From: Modestobacter roseus
GTDB lineage: Bacteria > Actinomycetota > Actinomycetes > Mycobacteriales > Geodermatophilaceae
Assembly (NCBI RefSeq): GCF_007994135.1
Contig: NZ_VLKF01000001.1
Location: forward strand, 3,596,001 to 3,660,000
Direction: 5' to 3'
DNA: 64,000 bases
Under the pieces are notes generated by a model. It was not told the DNA's origin, did not search any database, and saw only the letters and a list, made by a program, of their open reading frames with translations. Shown in pieces: positions 49,246 through 58,101 of this stretch (positions are counted from its first letter, which is position 1; the number at the start of each line of letters is the position of its first letter). A program made the translations under genes and the position numbers.

Positions 49246-49619
49246 GAGGAGCGCGCCCCGAGCAGCCGGTCCAGGCCCCTGTCCAGGTCGCGGCCGAGGG
49301 CGGTCGAGTCGGCCCCGGCGGCCTCCGGCCGGGCGCGGACCACCAGGTCGGCGGTCGCCGGCAGGCGGTCCAGCCGCGCGGCGACCAGGTGCCGCAGCTG
49401 ACGGGTCACCCGGTGCCGGCAGACGGAGTTGCCCACGGTCTTGCCGACCACGAAACCGGCCCGTGGCCCGGAGTCCGGGGCAACGGGGCCCCCGACCCGG
49501 GCGACGGGCCGTTCGGAGAGGTAGTGCAGCACCAGGGTCGGGCGGCCGGCACGCCGGCCGGACCGCACGACCGCGGTGAACTCCGGCCGCCGGCGCAGGC
49601 GTGCCTGCGCGGGCAGCAC
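49242..49619 (-). CDS. rnpA: Ribonuclease P protein component
   Basis: RnpA is the protein part of RNase P, which matures tRNA 5' ends. The 125-residue product begins [33 protein letters not shown] and carries the family motif [27 protein letters not shown] (RNR-type region with a Cys in place of the usual Lys/Ala). GTG 49619 follows the rpmH stop at 49621 within one base. Confidence 0.95.
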   Translation of the reverse strand: MLPAQARLRRRPEFTAVVRSGRRAGRPTLVLHYLSERPVARVGGPVAPDSGPRAGFVVGKTVGNSVCRHRVTRQLRHLVAARLDRLPATADLVVRARPEAAGADSTALGRDLDRGLDRLLGARSS

Positions 49620-49620
49620 C

Positions 49621-49758
49621 TCAGGCGGAGAGCTTGTCGCGACCCTTGCGGCGACGGCCGGCGAGGATCGCGCGACCGGCCCGGGTGCGCATCCGCAGCC
49701 GGAAGCCGTGGGTCTTGGACCGGCGGCGGTTGTTCGGCTGGAACGTGCGCTTGCTCAC
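49621..49758 (-). CDS. rpmH: 50S ribosomal protein bL34
   Basis: The 45-residue protein reads [18 protein letters not shown] then [26 protein letters not shown], an exact L34 pattern. GTG 49758 is preceded by AGTACCTCGT on the minus strand, a weak ribosome site. It is the first gene of the rpmH-rnpA-yidD-yidC-jag-rsmG run that leads away from dnaA. Confidence 0.96.
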   Translation of the reverse strand: MSKRTFQPNNRRRSKTHGFRLRMRTRAGRAILAGRRRKGRDKLSA

Positions 49759-50354
49759 GAGGTACTCCCACTGCTGACGACATCGATGCGCCGCGGACCC
49801 GGGACGGGTGCCGCTGCCACGCTGGTGCTGGCTCGTGCTGCGGGGCGCGCCCACGTCGGGCGGACGCCGTCCACAGCTGTCGGTCCAGCATAGCCGAGAC
49901 CCCGGGGGGTCTGCGGCGCTGGCCCGACCCGTCATGGTGCACCCCTGACGACTGCCCCGGGAGAGGACACGCCGACGACGGTCCCGGGTCCCGGGTCGCC
50001 GTCGTTGCCCGGCTGTGGACGGGGCTGTTAGCGTCGCCGTCGCTCCGCGTTGGACGACTGGGTCCCGGGTCGACCACCCCCGCCCCGCCGGCCAGCCGCT
50101 CGCCAGCTCTCCCCGGGACCCCTCGGCCGGGCGCCGACCAGCGAGGACGCCACGTCCGACCGCCGGCCCCCGCTGGCTGCCGGGCCAGGCGTCGCCGGGC
50201 GTGCACAGACTGTGGACACTCATGTGGAACGTCCCCGTCCCACGTCCACACCCCGGGGCCGGTGCGGGGGACCGACCGGCCCTCCGGACACGGACCCACC
50301 TGTGGACGGCGGGTGCGGAGCGACGAACCAGAGGAACGGGAAGGGACACAGACG
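49759..50354. other. 596-bp rpmH-dnaA intergenic region
   Basis: No gene is seen. It holds the divergent promoters of rpmH and dnaA and several CCGTCCACA-type sites: 49867-49875 (plus), 50014-50022 and 50301-50309 (as TGTGGACGG), and TGTGGACAC (50211-50219). The first dnaA -10 candidate TAGCGT (50029-50034) lies 7 bp after one site, suggesting DnaA autoregulation. The dnaA leader from there would be about 315 nt. Confidence 0.6.
50029..50034 (+). promoter_or_regulatory. Candidate dnaA -10 element
   Basis: TAGCGT within TTAGCGTCGCCG, similar to the thiM promoter (TTAGCGTCGCGG). A TGTGGACGG site ends at 50022, in the -10/-35 spacer. Confidence 0.45.
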
Positions 50355-52196
50355 ATGGCCGACTCCCCGGTCGACCTGGCCACGGTCTGGGACCAGATCC
50401 GCGAGCGGCTCTCCAGCAGCCTGTCCCCCCAGCAGAAGGCCATGCTCGAACTGACCCGCCCGCTGGGGCTGGTCGAGGACACCGCCGTGCTGGCGGCCCC
50501 CAACGAGTTCACCCAGACCGTGCTCGAGTCCCGCATGCGGATGCAGCTGGCCGACGCGCTCTCCGCGGAGTTCGGCCGGGCCATCCGGGTCGCGGTGCAG
50601 CTGGAGGACACCCCGGCCCCGCCGGCTCCGGACACCTCCCGGCGCGAGGCCGACCACGACGACCGCCGCTGGTCACCGGCCGACCGGGAGCGCCCGCCGG
50701 CCGACGGACCGGTCGCGGACTGGCCGCCGGCCGAGCGCACCGCCGCCGAGCGCGCCCGCGCCGCGCAGGACCGGGCCGCCGAGGACCGGGCCGACCGGGA
50801 CCGGGTCGACGACGGCCGCAGCGCGTTCGGGGTCCGCTCGGACGCCGTCCGGGGCGGGGACCGTCCCGACACCGGCCGGGGAGGGCCCGGTCAGGGCAGC
50901 GCGTGGTTGCCGGAGTCCGGCGACGGCCGCGACTGGTCGCGGGGGGCACCCCGGGAGGACGCCGTCCCCGAGTGGTCACCCGCCGGCGCGGAGTCCGGCA
51001 TCGGCGTCGGCGTGCAGGGCCGGCTGGCCCCCTGGGACCGGGACGCCGGCGACGAGGCCGAGCAGCTGACCGGGCGCGGACCGGCGGAGGACCGGAACGG
51101 TGACCGACGTCGCGGCGGGGGCGCCGTCCCGCTGTTCGCCGACCGCCGTCCGGCCGGGCTGGACCCGGGCCTGAACCCCAAGTACGTCTTCGACAGCTTC
51201 GTCATCGGCAACAGCAACCGGTTCGCCCACGCGGCCGCCGTCGCCGTCGCCGAGGCGCCGGCGCGGGCCTACAACCCGCTGTTCATCTACGGCGACTCCG
51301 GGCTGGGCAAGACCCACCTGCTGCACGCGATCGGGCACTACGCGGCGCGGATGTTCCCCAACGTCCGGGTGCGCTACGTGAGCACCGAGGAGTTCACCAA
51401 CGAGTTCATCAACCTGGTGCACTCCGGCCGGGCCGAGGACTTCCGCCGCCGCTACCGGGACATCGACTTCCTGCTCATCGACGACATCCAGTTCCTGGAG
51501 CGCGCCGAGCGGACGCAGGAGGAGTTCTTCCACACCTTCAACACGCTGCACAACGCCAGCAAGCAGATCGTGATCACCTCCGACCGCGCGCCGAAGAAGC
51601 TGACGACGCTGGAGGACCGGCTGCGGACGCGGTTCGAGTGGGGCCTCATCACCGACGTCCAGGCGCCGGACCTGGAGACCCGCATCGCGATCCTGCGGAA
51701 GAAGGCCTGGGGCGAGCGGCTGCAGGCACCCGACGCGGTGCTCGAGTTCATCGCCAGCAAGGTGCAGACCAACATCCGCGAGCTCGAGGGCGCGCTGATC
51801 CGGGTCACCGCCTTCGCCAGCCTGAACAAGCAGCCGGTCGACCTGGCGCTGGCCGAGCTCGTGCTCAAGGACCTGATCAGCGACGAGCAGGGCCCGCAGA
51901 TCACCGCGGCGATCATCATGGCGGCCACCGCCGAGTACTTCTCCGTGACGATGGAGGAGCTGCAGGGCGCCAACCGCAGCCGCACGCTGGTCAACGCCCG
52001 GCAGATCGCGATGTACCTGTGCCGGGAGCTCACCGAGCTCTCCCTGCCGCGGATCGGCGCCTCGTTCGGCGGCAAGGACCACACCACGGTCATGCACGCG
52101 GTCAAGAAGATCACCGGCCTGATGAGCGAGCGCCGGGCCACCTACACGCAGGTCACCGAGCTCACCGCCCGGATCAAGAGCCGCGCCCGCCAGTAG
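50355..52196 (+). CDS. dnaA: Replication initiator DnaA
   Basis: The 613-residue protein has domain I (about 1-85, [34 protein letters not shown]), a very long charged domain II (about 85-270: Arg/Asp/Gly/Pro-rich), the AAA+ domain III ([20 protein letters not shown], Walker A 313-321; [12 protein letters not shown], Walker [11 protein letters not shown]) and domain IV with the DnaA signature [23 protein letters not shown] 50355 is preceded by GGGAAGGGA. It opens the origin located just downstream. The length exceeds the E. coli protein (467) because of domain II. Confidence 0.98.
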   Translation: MADSPVDLATVWDQIRERLSSSLSPQQKAMLELTRPLGLVEDTAVLAAPNEFTQTVLESRMRMQLADALSAEFGRAIRVAVQLEDTPAPPAPDTSRREADHDDRRWSPADRERPPADGPVADWPPAERTAAERARAAQDRAAEDRADRDRVDDGRSAFGVRSDAVRGGDRPDTGRGGPGQGSAWLPESGDGRDWSRGAPREDAVPEWSPAGAESGIGVGVQGRLAPWDRDAGDEAEQLTGRGPAEDRNGDRRRGGGAVPLFADRRPAGLDPGLNPKYVFDSFVIGNSNRFAHAAAVAVAEAPARAYNPLFIYGDSGLGKTHLLHAIGHYAARMFPNVRVRYVSTEEFTNEFINLVHSGRAEDFRRRYRDIDFLLIDDIQFLERAERTQEEFFHTFNTLHNASKQIVITSDRAPKKLTTLEDRLRTRFEWGLITDVQAPDLETRIAILRKKAWGERLQAPDAVLEFIASKVQTNIRELEGALIRVTAFASLNKQPVDLALAELVLKDLISDEQGPQITAAIIMAATAEYFSVTMEELQGANRSRTLVNARQIAMYLCRELTELSLPRIGASFGGKDHTTVMHAVKKITGLMSERRATYTQVTELTARIKSRARQ

Positions 52197-52923
52197 GGCC
52201 CGGCGCCGGCTCCGGACAGGTCACCCGACCCGTCCGGGGCCTCGTGCTGCCCGCTCCCGGCCCGTGGGCGACAGAGCGCCGCGGTGGACGATCGTCGCCC
52301 TTTGTCGCCTTGTCCCCAGATCTGTGCACAGGTTGGGGAGATCCCGTCCCCACCGCTCCACCGCAGGTGGACCGGCCGGTGGAGCCCGCCCGGCCGGGGC
52401 CGGCGACGGCACCGGCACGACAGCGGCGGCCGATGTCCCCTCCCTGTCCACAAGTCGTCAACCGGTGACGGTGGACGACCGGGTCGGACGGGGCCGGTTG
52501 CCCACGGGCTGGGGACGGACCTGCGGGCGGAGCGGGGATGCGGGGTGGACCGGGCACGGCGACACGTGCACAACGGTCGAGTTGTCCACGTGTCGACACA
52601 GGACGACGGTCGTCGGCCCACAGCGCACCAACAGGGGCACTTCCGGGCTGACGTGCACGAACAGGTCGAGTCCCCAGCATCCACACCCGTGATGACGAGG
52701 ATGAGCTATCTATCCCGAGGAGTTCTCGAACCACACTCTGGGTGGGGACGGACCGGACCGGGGCCGGTCGGCCCGCGATCCGGGGCCTCCGGCCGCACCG
52801 ACGAGAGCAGCTGGGGAGTCCATCGCACGGGGGACTGGTCAGACAGGGGGCCGGACAGGAGAGGATGGCGCCGCACACCCCGCCGCACGAGCGGGCGGAC
52901 GAGAAGCAGGGATGGGTCTCCAC
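52197..52923. other. Origin of replication oriC (dnaA-dnaN)
   Basis: A 727-bp non-coding gap between dnaA and dnaN, the standard actinobacterial oriC place. DnaA-box-like 9-mers: TTGTCCCCA (52310-52318), CTGTGCACA (52322-52330), CTGTCCACA (52444-52452), CGTGCACAA (52565-52573), TTGTCCACG (52582-52590) and GCATCCACA (52677-52685). No perfect TTGTCCACA is seen. A relatively AT-rich stretch at 52691-52740 (GATGACGAGGATGAGCTATC and onwards) is the candidate unwinding element. The dnaN promoter is probably also here. Confidence 0.8.
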
Positions 52924-54084
52924 ATGAAGTTCCGGGTGGCACGTGAGGTGCTCGCCGAGGCAGTCGCCTGGACCGCGCGCAGCCTGCCGCCGCGGCCGTC
53001 GGTGCCGGTCCTCGCCGGGATCCTGCTCGAGGTCGAGGGCAACCAGCTGTCGGTCTCCGGCTTCGACTACGAGGTCTCCGCGCGCTCGGAGGTCGACGTC
53101 CAGTCGACCGAGGGTGGGCGCACCCTGGTCCCGGGCCGGCTGCTGGCCGAGATCACCCGGGCCCTGCCCCCGCACCCGGTCGACGTGGTCGCCGAGGGCG
53201 CCCGCCTGTCGATCTCCTGCGGCAACGCCCGGTTCAGCCTGCCGACGCTGCCGGTGGAGGACTACCCGTCGCTGCCCTCCCTGCCGTCGACGGCCGGCGT
53301 CGTCGACAGCGACGCGTTCGCCGAGGCCGTCGGCCAGGTCGCCGTCGCCGCCGGGCGGGACGACACCCTGCCGATGCTCACCGGTGTGCGGCTGGAGATC
53401 GAGGACGACCTGGTCACCCTGGCCGCCACCGACCGCTACCGCCTCGCGGTGCGGGAGTTCGCCTGGCGCCCCGAGACCCCCGGTCTCTCCGCGGCCGTGC
53501 TGGTGCCCGCGCGGACCCTCGCCGACGCCGCCAAGACGCTGACCAGTGGACCCGAGGTCGTGCTGTCGCTGAGCTCGAGCGGCTCCGGTGAGGGCATCCT
53601 GGGCCTGTCCGGCAAGGACCGGCAGACCACCACCCGGCTGCTGGACGCCGAGTTCGTGAAGTACCGCGCGATCATGCCGACCGAGTCGGCGTCGTACGCC
53701 ACCCTCCCGGTCGGGCTGTTCACCGACGCGGCCAAGCGGGTGGCGCTGGTCGCCGACCGGGGCACCCCGCTGCGTTGCGAGTTCACCCCGGGCCAGGTCA
53801 CCCTCCGGGCCGGCGGCACCGACGACGAGGGCCAGGCGGAGGAGCGCTGCGACGTCGAGTTCGACGGCGACCCGCTGACCATCGGCTTCAACCCGACGTT
53901 CCTGCTCGACGGGCTGGCCGCGGTGCACACCGAGCGGGCGCGGATGGACTTCACGACCGCGCTCAAGCCCGCGGTCCTCTCCGGTGTGCCGGAGCCCGCC
54001 GCGCAGGACGACGGTGCTCCCGCGCCGGCCGAGCGCCCGGGCAGCTACCGGTACCTGATCATGCCGGTGCGGCTGCCCGGCTGA
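52924..54084 (+). CDS. dnaN: DNA polymerase III beta subunit (sliding clamp)
   Basis: The 386-residue clamp begins MKFRVAREVLAEAVAWTARSLPPRPSVPVLAGILLE, contains three repeated clamp domains, including SLPSTAGVVDSDAFAEAVGQ and DRYRLAVREFAWRP, and ends in YRYLIMPVRLPG with the conserved MPxR that forms the partner-binding pocket. ATG 52924 is chosen over ATG 52912, which would add MGLH without a better ribosome site. It is the first gene after oriC and is expected to bind DinB (QGDLF) encoded in this window. Confidence 0.97.
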   Translation: MKFRVAREVLAEAVAWTARSLPPRPSVPVLAGILLEVEGNQLSVSGFDYEVSARSEVDVQSTEGGRTLVPGRLLAEITRALPPHPVDVVAEGARLSISCGNARFSLPTLPVEDYPSLPSLPSTAGVVDSDAFAEAVGQVAVAAGRDDTLPMLTGVRLEIEDDLVTLAATDRYRLAVREFAWRPETPGLSAAVLVPARTLADAAKTLTSGPEVVLSLSSSGSGEGILGLSGKDRQTTTRLLDAEFVKYRAIMPTESASYATLPVGLFTDAAKRVALVADRGTPLRCEFTPGQVTLRAGGTDDEGQAEERCDVEFDGDPLTIGFNPTFLLDGLAAVHTERARMDFTTALKPAVLSGVPEPAAQDDGAPAPAERPGSYRYLIMPVRLPG

Positions 54085-54191
54085 GGGCCCGCCGTCGCGC
54101 GTGCCGCCGCAGGCGAGCACGATGGGGCGAGGAAGATCCCGGTCCGGAACCGGGAGCAGGGCCCGCAACGTCGCGTGCGCCCACCGAGACC

Positions 54192-54212
54192 ACCCGCGGG
54201 GATTCCGCGGGT
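54192..54212 (+). terminator. Hairpin between dnaN and gnd
   Basis: ACCCGCGG-GGATT-CCGCGGGT forms a perfect 8-bp stem, about 107 bp after dnaN and 10 bp before the gnd ribosome site. It may terminate dnaN or attenuate gnd. Confidence 0.55.
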
Positions 54213-54236
54213 CACGAGCGTGGAGGAGGACCGGAC

Positions 54237-55169
54237 GTGCAGCTGGGGCTGGTCGGGCTGGGCAAGATGGGCGCCAACATGGCGGAGCGGGTGCGCCGTG
54301 CCGGCATCGAGGTCGTCGGGTACGACCGTTCGCCGGGCAAGCGGGACGTGGACAGCCTCGAGGCGCTGATCGCGGCCCTGGAGGGCCCCCGCATCGTCTG
54401 GGTGATGGTCCCCTCGGGGGAGCCGACCCGGGCGACCGTCCGGGAGCTGGGCGACCTGCTCAGCCCCGGCGACGTGATCATCGACGGCGGGAACTCGAAG
54501 TTCACCGACGACAAGATGCACGCCGAGCTGCTGGGTCCGAAGGGCATCGGCTACATCGACGCCGGCGTCTCCGGTGGCGTGTGGGGCCTGGAGAACGGCT
54601 ACGCGCTCATGGTCGGCGGCAGCGCCGAGGACGTCGCGAAGGCCCAGCCGGTGTTCGACGCCCTCAAGCCGCCGACGCCGCACGACGAGTCCGGCGACGC
54701 GATCCCCGGCGCGGGCTTCGTGCACGCCGGTCCGTGCGGTGCCGGGCACTTCGCCAAGATGGTCCACAACGGCATCGAGTACGCGATGATGCAGGCCTAC
54801 GGCGAGGGCTACGAGCTGCTGGCCGCCGTCGACCTGATCGAGGACGTCCCGGGCGTCGTCGCCTCCTGGACCCAGGGCACGGTCATCCGCTCCTGGCTGC
54901 TGGACCTGCTGGTCCGCGCCCTGCAGGAGGACCCGGCGCTGGAGAAGATCACCGGCTACGCCGAGGACTCCGGCGAGGGCCGGTGGACGGTCGAGCAGGC
55001 GATCGAGCACGCCGTCCCGATGCCGGCGATCTCCGCCTCGCTGTTCGCCCGCTTCGCCTCCCGCCAGGAGGACTCGCCGACCATGAAGGCGGTCGCCGCG
55101 CTGCGCAACCAGTTCGGTGGGCACGCCGTGCAGGCCGTGCAGCAGCAGGAGGCCGAGAAGCCCGCGTGA
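54237..55169 (+). CDS. gnd: 6-phosphogluconate dehydrogenase (decarboxylating), short form
   Basis: GTG 54237 follows GGAGGAGGA by 6 nt. The 310-residue protein has the NAD(P)-binding [66 protein letters not shown] and the catalytic [31 protein letters not shown] with Lys and Asn. It is the short GndA/YqeC class (about 300 residues), which often prefers NAD+. It acts in the pentose-phosphate pathway. A gnd between dnaN and recF is common in actinobacteria. Confidence 0.95.
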   Translation: MQLGLVGLGKMGANMAERVRRAGIEVVGYDRSPGKRDVDSLEALIAALEGPRIVWVMVPSGEPTRATVRELGDLLSPGDVIIDGGNSKFTDDKMHAELLGPKGIGYIDAGVSGGVWGLENGYALMVGGSAEDVAKAQPVFDALKPPTPHDESGDAIPGAGFVHAGPCGAGHFAKMVHNGIEYAMMQAYGEGYELLAAVDLIEDVPGVVASWTQGTVIRSWLLDLLVRALQEDPALEKITGYAEDSGEGRWTVEQAIEHAVPMPAISASLFARFASRQEDSPTMKAVAALRNQFGGHAVQAVQQQEAEKPA

Positions 55170-55173
55170 TGAA

Positions 55174-55229
55174 GGACCCCCTTGCCCCCCACCGCTCGCA
55201 GGCTGGCGGCGGGGCCCTGCAAGGGGGCC
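55174..55229. repeat. GC-rich palindromic intergenic element, copy 1
   Basis: GGACCCCCTTGC at the 5' end pairs with GCAAGGGGGCC at the 3' end (one bulged A), with inner CCGC/GCGG pairing. It begins just after the gnd stop. A related element follows gyrB (62217-62269), and both share GGACCCCC and GGGCCCTGCRAGGGGGCC. Confidence 0.7.
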
Positions 55230-55250
55230 GTTCCAGCACGTCACCTGCCC

Positions 55251-55285
55251 GGCGTGGGGGGCACGGGGGCCGTGCCCCCCACGCC
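55251..55285 (+). terminator. 14-bp hairpin abutting the recF ribosome site
   Basis: GGCGTGGGGGGCAC and GTGCCCCCCACGCC form a perfect 14-bp stem with a 7-nt loop (GGGGGCC). The last stem base is directly followed by the recF AGGAGG. It could terminate upstream transcription or restrict recF translation. Confidence 0.75.
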
Positions 55286-55299
55286 AGGAGGACCTGACC

Positions 55300-56484
55300 G
55301 TGTACGTCCGGCACCTGCAGGTGGCCCAGTTCCGCAGCTGGGAGGCCGCCGACCTGCCGTTGACCCCCGGGCCCACCGTGCTGGTCGGGCGCAACGGGCA
55401 GGGCAAGACCAACCTGGTCGAGGCGGTCGGGTACCTGGCCACCCTGGGCAGCCACCGGGTCTCCGCCGACGCACCGCTGGTCCGGCACGGCGCCGAGCAG
55501 GCGATCGTCCGGGCCGCGCTGCGGCGACAGGACCGCGAGCTGCTGGTCGAGGTGGAGATCAACCCCGGGCGGGCGAACCGGGTCCGGGTCAACCGGGCGC
55601 AGCTGCCCCGCCCGCGGGAGCTGGTCGGGCTGGTCCGCACGGTGCTGTTCGCGCCGGAGGACCTGTCCCTGGTCCGCGGTGACCCGGCCGAGCGCCGCCG
55701 CTTCCTCGACGACCTGCTGGTCAGCCGGACGCCCCGGCTGGGCGGCGTGCGCAGCGACTACGACCGGGTGCTCAAGCAGCGCAACGCCCTGCTGAAGACG
55801 GCGAAGCTGGCTCGCGGCAACGCGCTGGCGACGCTCGACGTGTGGGACGGCCACCTCACCGACCTCGGCGGTCAGCTGCTGGCCGCCCGGCTCCGCCTGG
55901 TCGCCGCCCTCGCGCCGCACGTGGCCGCTTCCTACGCCGGCGTCGCCGGACCCGCCGCCGATCGGGCCGCGCTCGGCTACAGCAGCACCGTCCCGCTGGC
56001 CGGCGACGGGTCGCCCGTGGACCCGGGCCGCCCGCTGCCGGACGCCGCGGAGCTCGCCGCCGGGCTGCGGGACCGGATCGCCGAGCGGCGCCAGGAGGAG
56101 GTCGACCGCGGGGTCACCCTGGTCGGGCCGCACCGCGACGACCTGGTGCTGCACCTGGGCCCGGCGCCGGCCAAGGGCTACGCCAGCCACGGGGAGTCCT
56201 GGTCGTTCGCCCTGGCGGTCAAACTGGCCTGCTTCGCGCTGCTGCGCGAGGACGGCGACGACCCCGTGCTGGTGCTCGACGACGTCTTCGCCGAGCTGGA
56301 CGCCGACCGGCGGTCCGCGCTGGCCGAGGTGGCCGTCACCGCCGAGCAGACCCTGATCACCGCCGCGGTCGCCGAGGACGTCCCCGCGGCGCTGCGCGGC
56401 ACCCGGGTGGAGATCGCCGACGGGCAGACCCGCGTCGTCCGCCCCGAACCAGGGCTGCCGCTCGAGGAGGTCACCGGTGTCTGA
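55300..56484 (+). CDS. recF: DNA repair and replication protein RecF
   Basis: GTG 55300 is preceded by AGGAGG with an 8-nt gap. The 394-residue SMC-like ATPase has [19 protein letters not shown], Walker [45 protein letters not shown], a signature-like [17 protein letters not shown] and Walker [20 protein letters not shown]. It helps RecA load at gaps. It lies in the conserved dnaN-gnd-recF-dciA-gyrB order and overlaps dciA by 8 bp. Confidence 0.96.
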   Translation: MYVRHLQVAQFRSWEAADLPLTPGPTVLVGRNGQGKTNLVEAVGYLATLGSHRVSADAPLVRHGAEQAIVRAALRRQDRELLVEVEINPGRANRVRVNRAQLPRPRELVGLVRTVLFAPEDLSLVRGDPAERRRFLDDLLVSRTPRLGGVRSDYDRVLKQRNALLKTAKLARGNALATLDVWDGHLTDLGGQLLAARLRLVAALAPHVAASYAGVAGPAADRAALGYSSTVPLAGDGSPVDPGRPLPDAAELAAGLRDRIAERRQEEVDRGVTLVGPHRDDLVLHLGPAPAKGYASHGESWSFALAVKLACFALLREDGDDPVLVLDDVFAELDADRRSALAEVAVTAEQTLITAAVAEDVPAALRGTRVEIADGQTRVVRPEPGLPLEEVTGV

Positions 56485-56989
56485 CCAGCCGCCCGCCGAC
56501 CGCCCGGCGCGCCCCTCCGACATCGCCCGGGCTGCTCTGGACGCGGCCCGGGCGGCGTCGGCGTCCCGACCCCGGCCCACCCGCCGCCGCGTCGCCGGGC
56601 CACGCCGCTCCTGGAGCGGGCCCGGCCCCGGCGCCGACGACCCGCAGCCGCTGGGCTCCCTGGTCGACTCGCTGGTCAGCCAGCAGGACTGGACCGCCCG
56701 CACGAAGGTCGGCGCGGTGTTCGGCCGCTGGGACTCCCTGGTCGGCCCGGACATCGCCGCCCACTGCCGGCCGGAGTCGCTCAACGAGGGCGAGCTGCTG
56801 GTCGTCGCCGAGTCCACCGCCTGGGCCACCCAGCTGCGCCTGCTCGCCCCGTCCATCCTGGGCCGGCTGCGGGCCGGCGTCGGCGGGGACGTCGTGACGA
56901 AGTTGCGCGTTGTGGGTCCGACGGCACCGAACTGGAAGAAGGGCCCGCGCACCGTCCGGGGCCGCGGTCCGCGGGACACCTACGGCTGA
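56477..56989 (+). CDS. dciA: DciA (DUF721) helicase-loading factor
   Basis: The 170-residue protein has a basic, Ala-rich N-terminus (about 1-50: [33 protein letters not shown]) and the DUF721 domain (about 60-150: [66 protein letters not shown]). DciA is the ancestral loader or operator of DnaB in bacteria that lack DnaC/DnaI, fitting the dnaB gene in this window. The start overlaps recF by 8 bp. Confidence 0.92.
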   Translation: MSDQPPADRPARPSDIARAALDAARAASASRPRPTRRRVAGPRRSWSGPGPGADDPQPLGSLVDSLVSQQDWTARTKVGAVFGRWDSLVGPDIAAHCRPESLNEGELLVVAESTAWATQLRLLAPSILGRLRAGVGGDVVTKLRVVGPTAPNWKKGPRTVRGRGPRDTYG

Positions 56990-57046
56990 CGCCGCCCCCA
57001 GCACCAGCCCCAGCACGCGCCCGAGCCCTTCGAGGAGGACACCCAG

Positions 57047-58101
57047 ATGAGCAGCCCGCGCGACCGCGACGGCTTCGACGACGGCGGACCGGAGGGCTGG
57101 CGGGAGCCGGCACACCTGGGCGGCGACCCCGACGCCGGCCGGCCGGCGGACACCCCCAGCCGCCCGCCGAGCCGCCGCGCCCGGACGACGGCTCGGACCA
57201 CCGCACCGACGACGGCCCGGCCGGCTGGCAGCCACCGGGCTGGGACCTGCCGGCGGTCGATCCCCAGCGCCCCGACCCCCAGCGCCCTGACGCCCCGTCG
57301 CCGTCGGCTCAGTACCCGTCGGCCCAGTACCCCGCGGCCCCGCGGCCAGATGCCCAGCAGCCGGACGCCCAGCAGTGGCCGCCCGGTCAGCCGCCGGTGG
57401 CCGATCCGCGGGAGTCCGGTGCGAGCGCCCCGCCCCGCGGTGGCGGTCTGTTCGGGGGCGGGGGACTGTTCGGCGGCGGTCGCCGGGAACGCCGTCCCGG
57501 CGCCTTCGAGCAGGCCTTCGCGCCGCAGGGCGACCCCTGGGGGACCCAGGCGTGGGCTGCGACGGTCGGGTGGACCCCCTCCGACGGCACCGGGCCGGAG
57601 GACGCCGCCCTGGCCCAGCTGGTCGCGACCGCACCCGTGCGCCCGGGCAAGGAGGACCGGCCGGGGAACGTGGTGCGCGGGCGGGGCAACGGCCTGGACC
57701 TGGTCGCCTGCGACGTCCTGTCCCCGCTGGGCCGGGACCGCTGGCAGAGCACGCACGCCGTCACTGCGGCCCCCGTGCTGGGCGACGTCCCGGCGTTCCG
57801 GCTGACCCCGGCCCGGTTCTGGCGGCACGGCACCGGTGGTCTGCTGCACATCCCCAGCCCGGACCCGGAGTTCGACCGTCGGTGGGTGCTGCTCGGCGCC
57901 GAGGACGGACCCCAGCTGCGGCGGCTGGTCGACGACCCGCTGGTCCGCCAGCTGCTGCTGGGCAGTGACGACGGCGACGAGCTGTGGGCCGCGGCCGGCT
58001 ACGTGGCGGCCATCCGCCCCGACGGCCAGCGCCCGCAGCTGATCGAGCACCACGCCCGGCTGCTGGCCGCCGTCGTCGGCGCCCTCGCCGCGGCCGCCTG
58101 A
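57047..58101 (+). pseudogene. Conserved protein of unknown function with frameshift at a C5 run
   Basis: ATG 57047, preceded by GAGGAGGA, starts MSSPRDRDGFDDGGPEGWREPAHLGGDPDAGRPADTP. After CCCCC (57153-57157) this frame becomes Arg/Ser-rich and loses sense. One extra C would continue directly into the open frame QPPAEPPRPDDGSDHRTDDGPAGWQPPG and on to 58101. That frame includes repeats (QYPSAQYP, PDAQQPDAQQWPPGQPP), GGGLFGGGGLFGGG, and a folded region (about 57560-58090: FEQAFAPQGDPWGTQAWAATVGW, RGNGLDLVACDVL, FRLTPARFWRHGTGGLLHIPSPDPEFDRRWVLLG). I do not recognise the domain. GTG 57397 could start a shorter 234-residue product. Confidence 0.65.
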
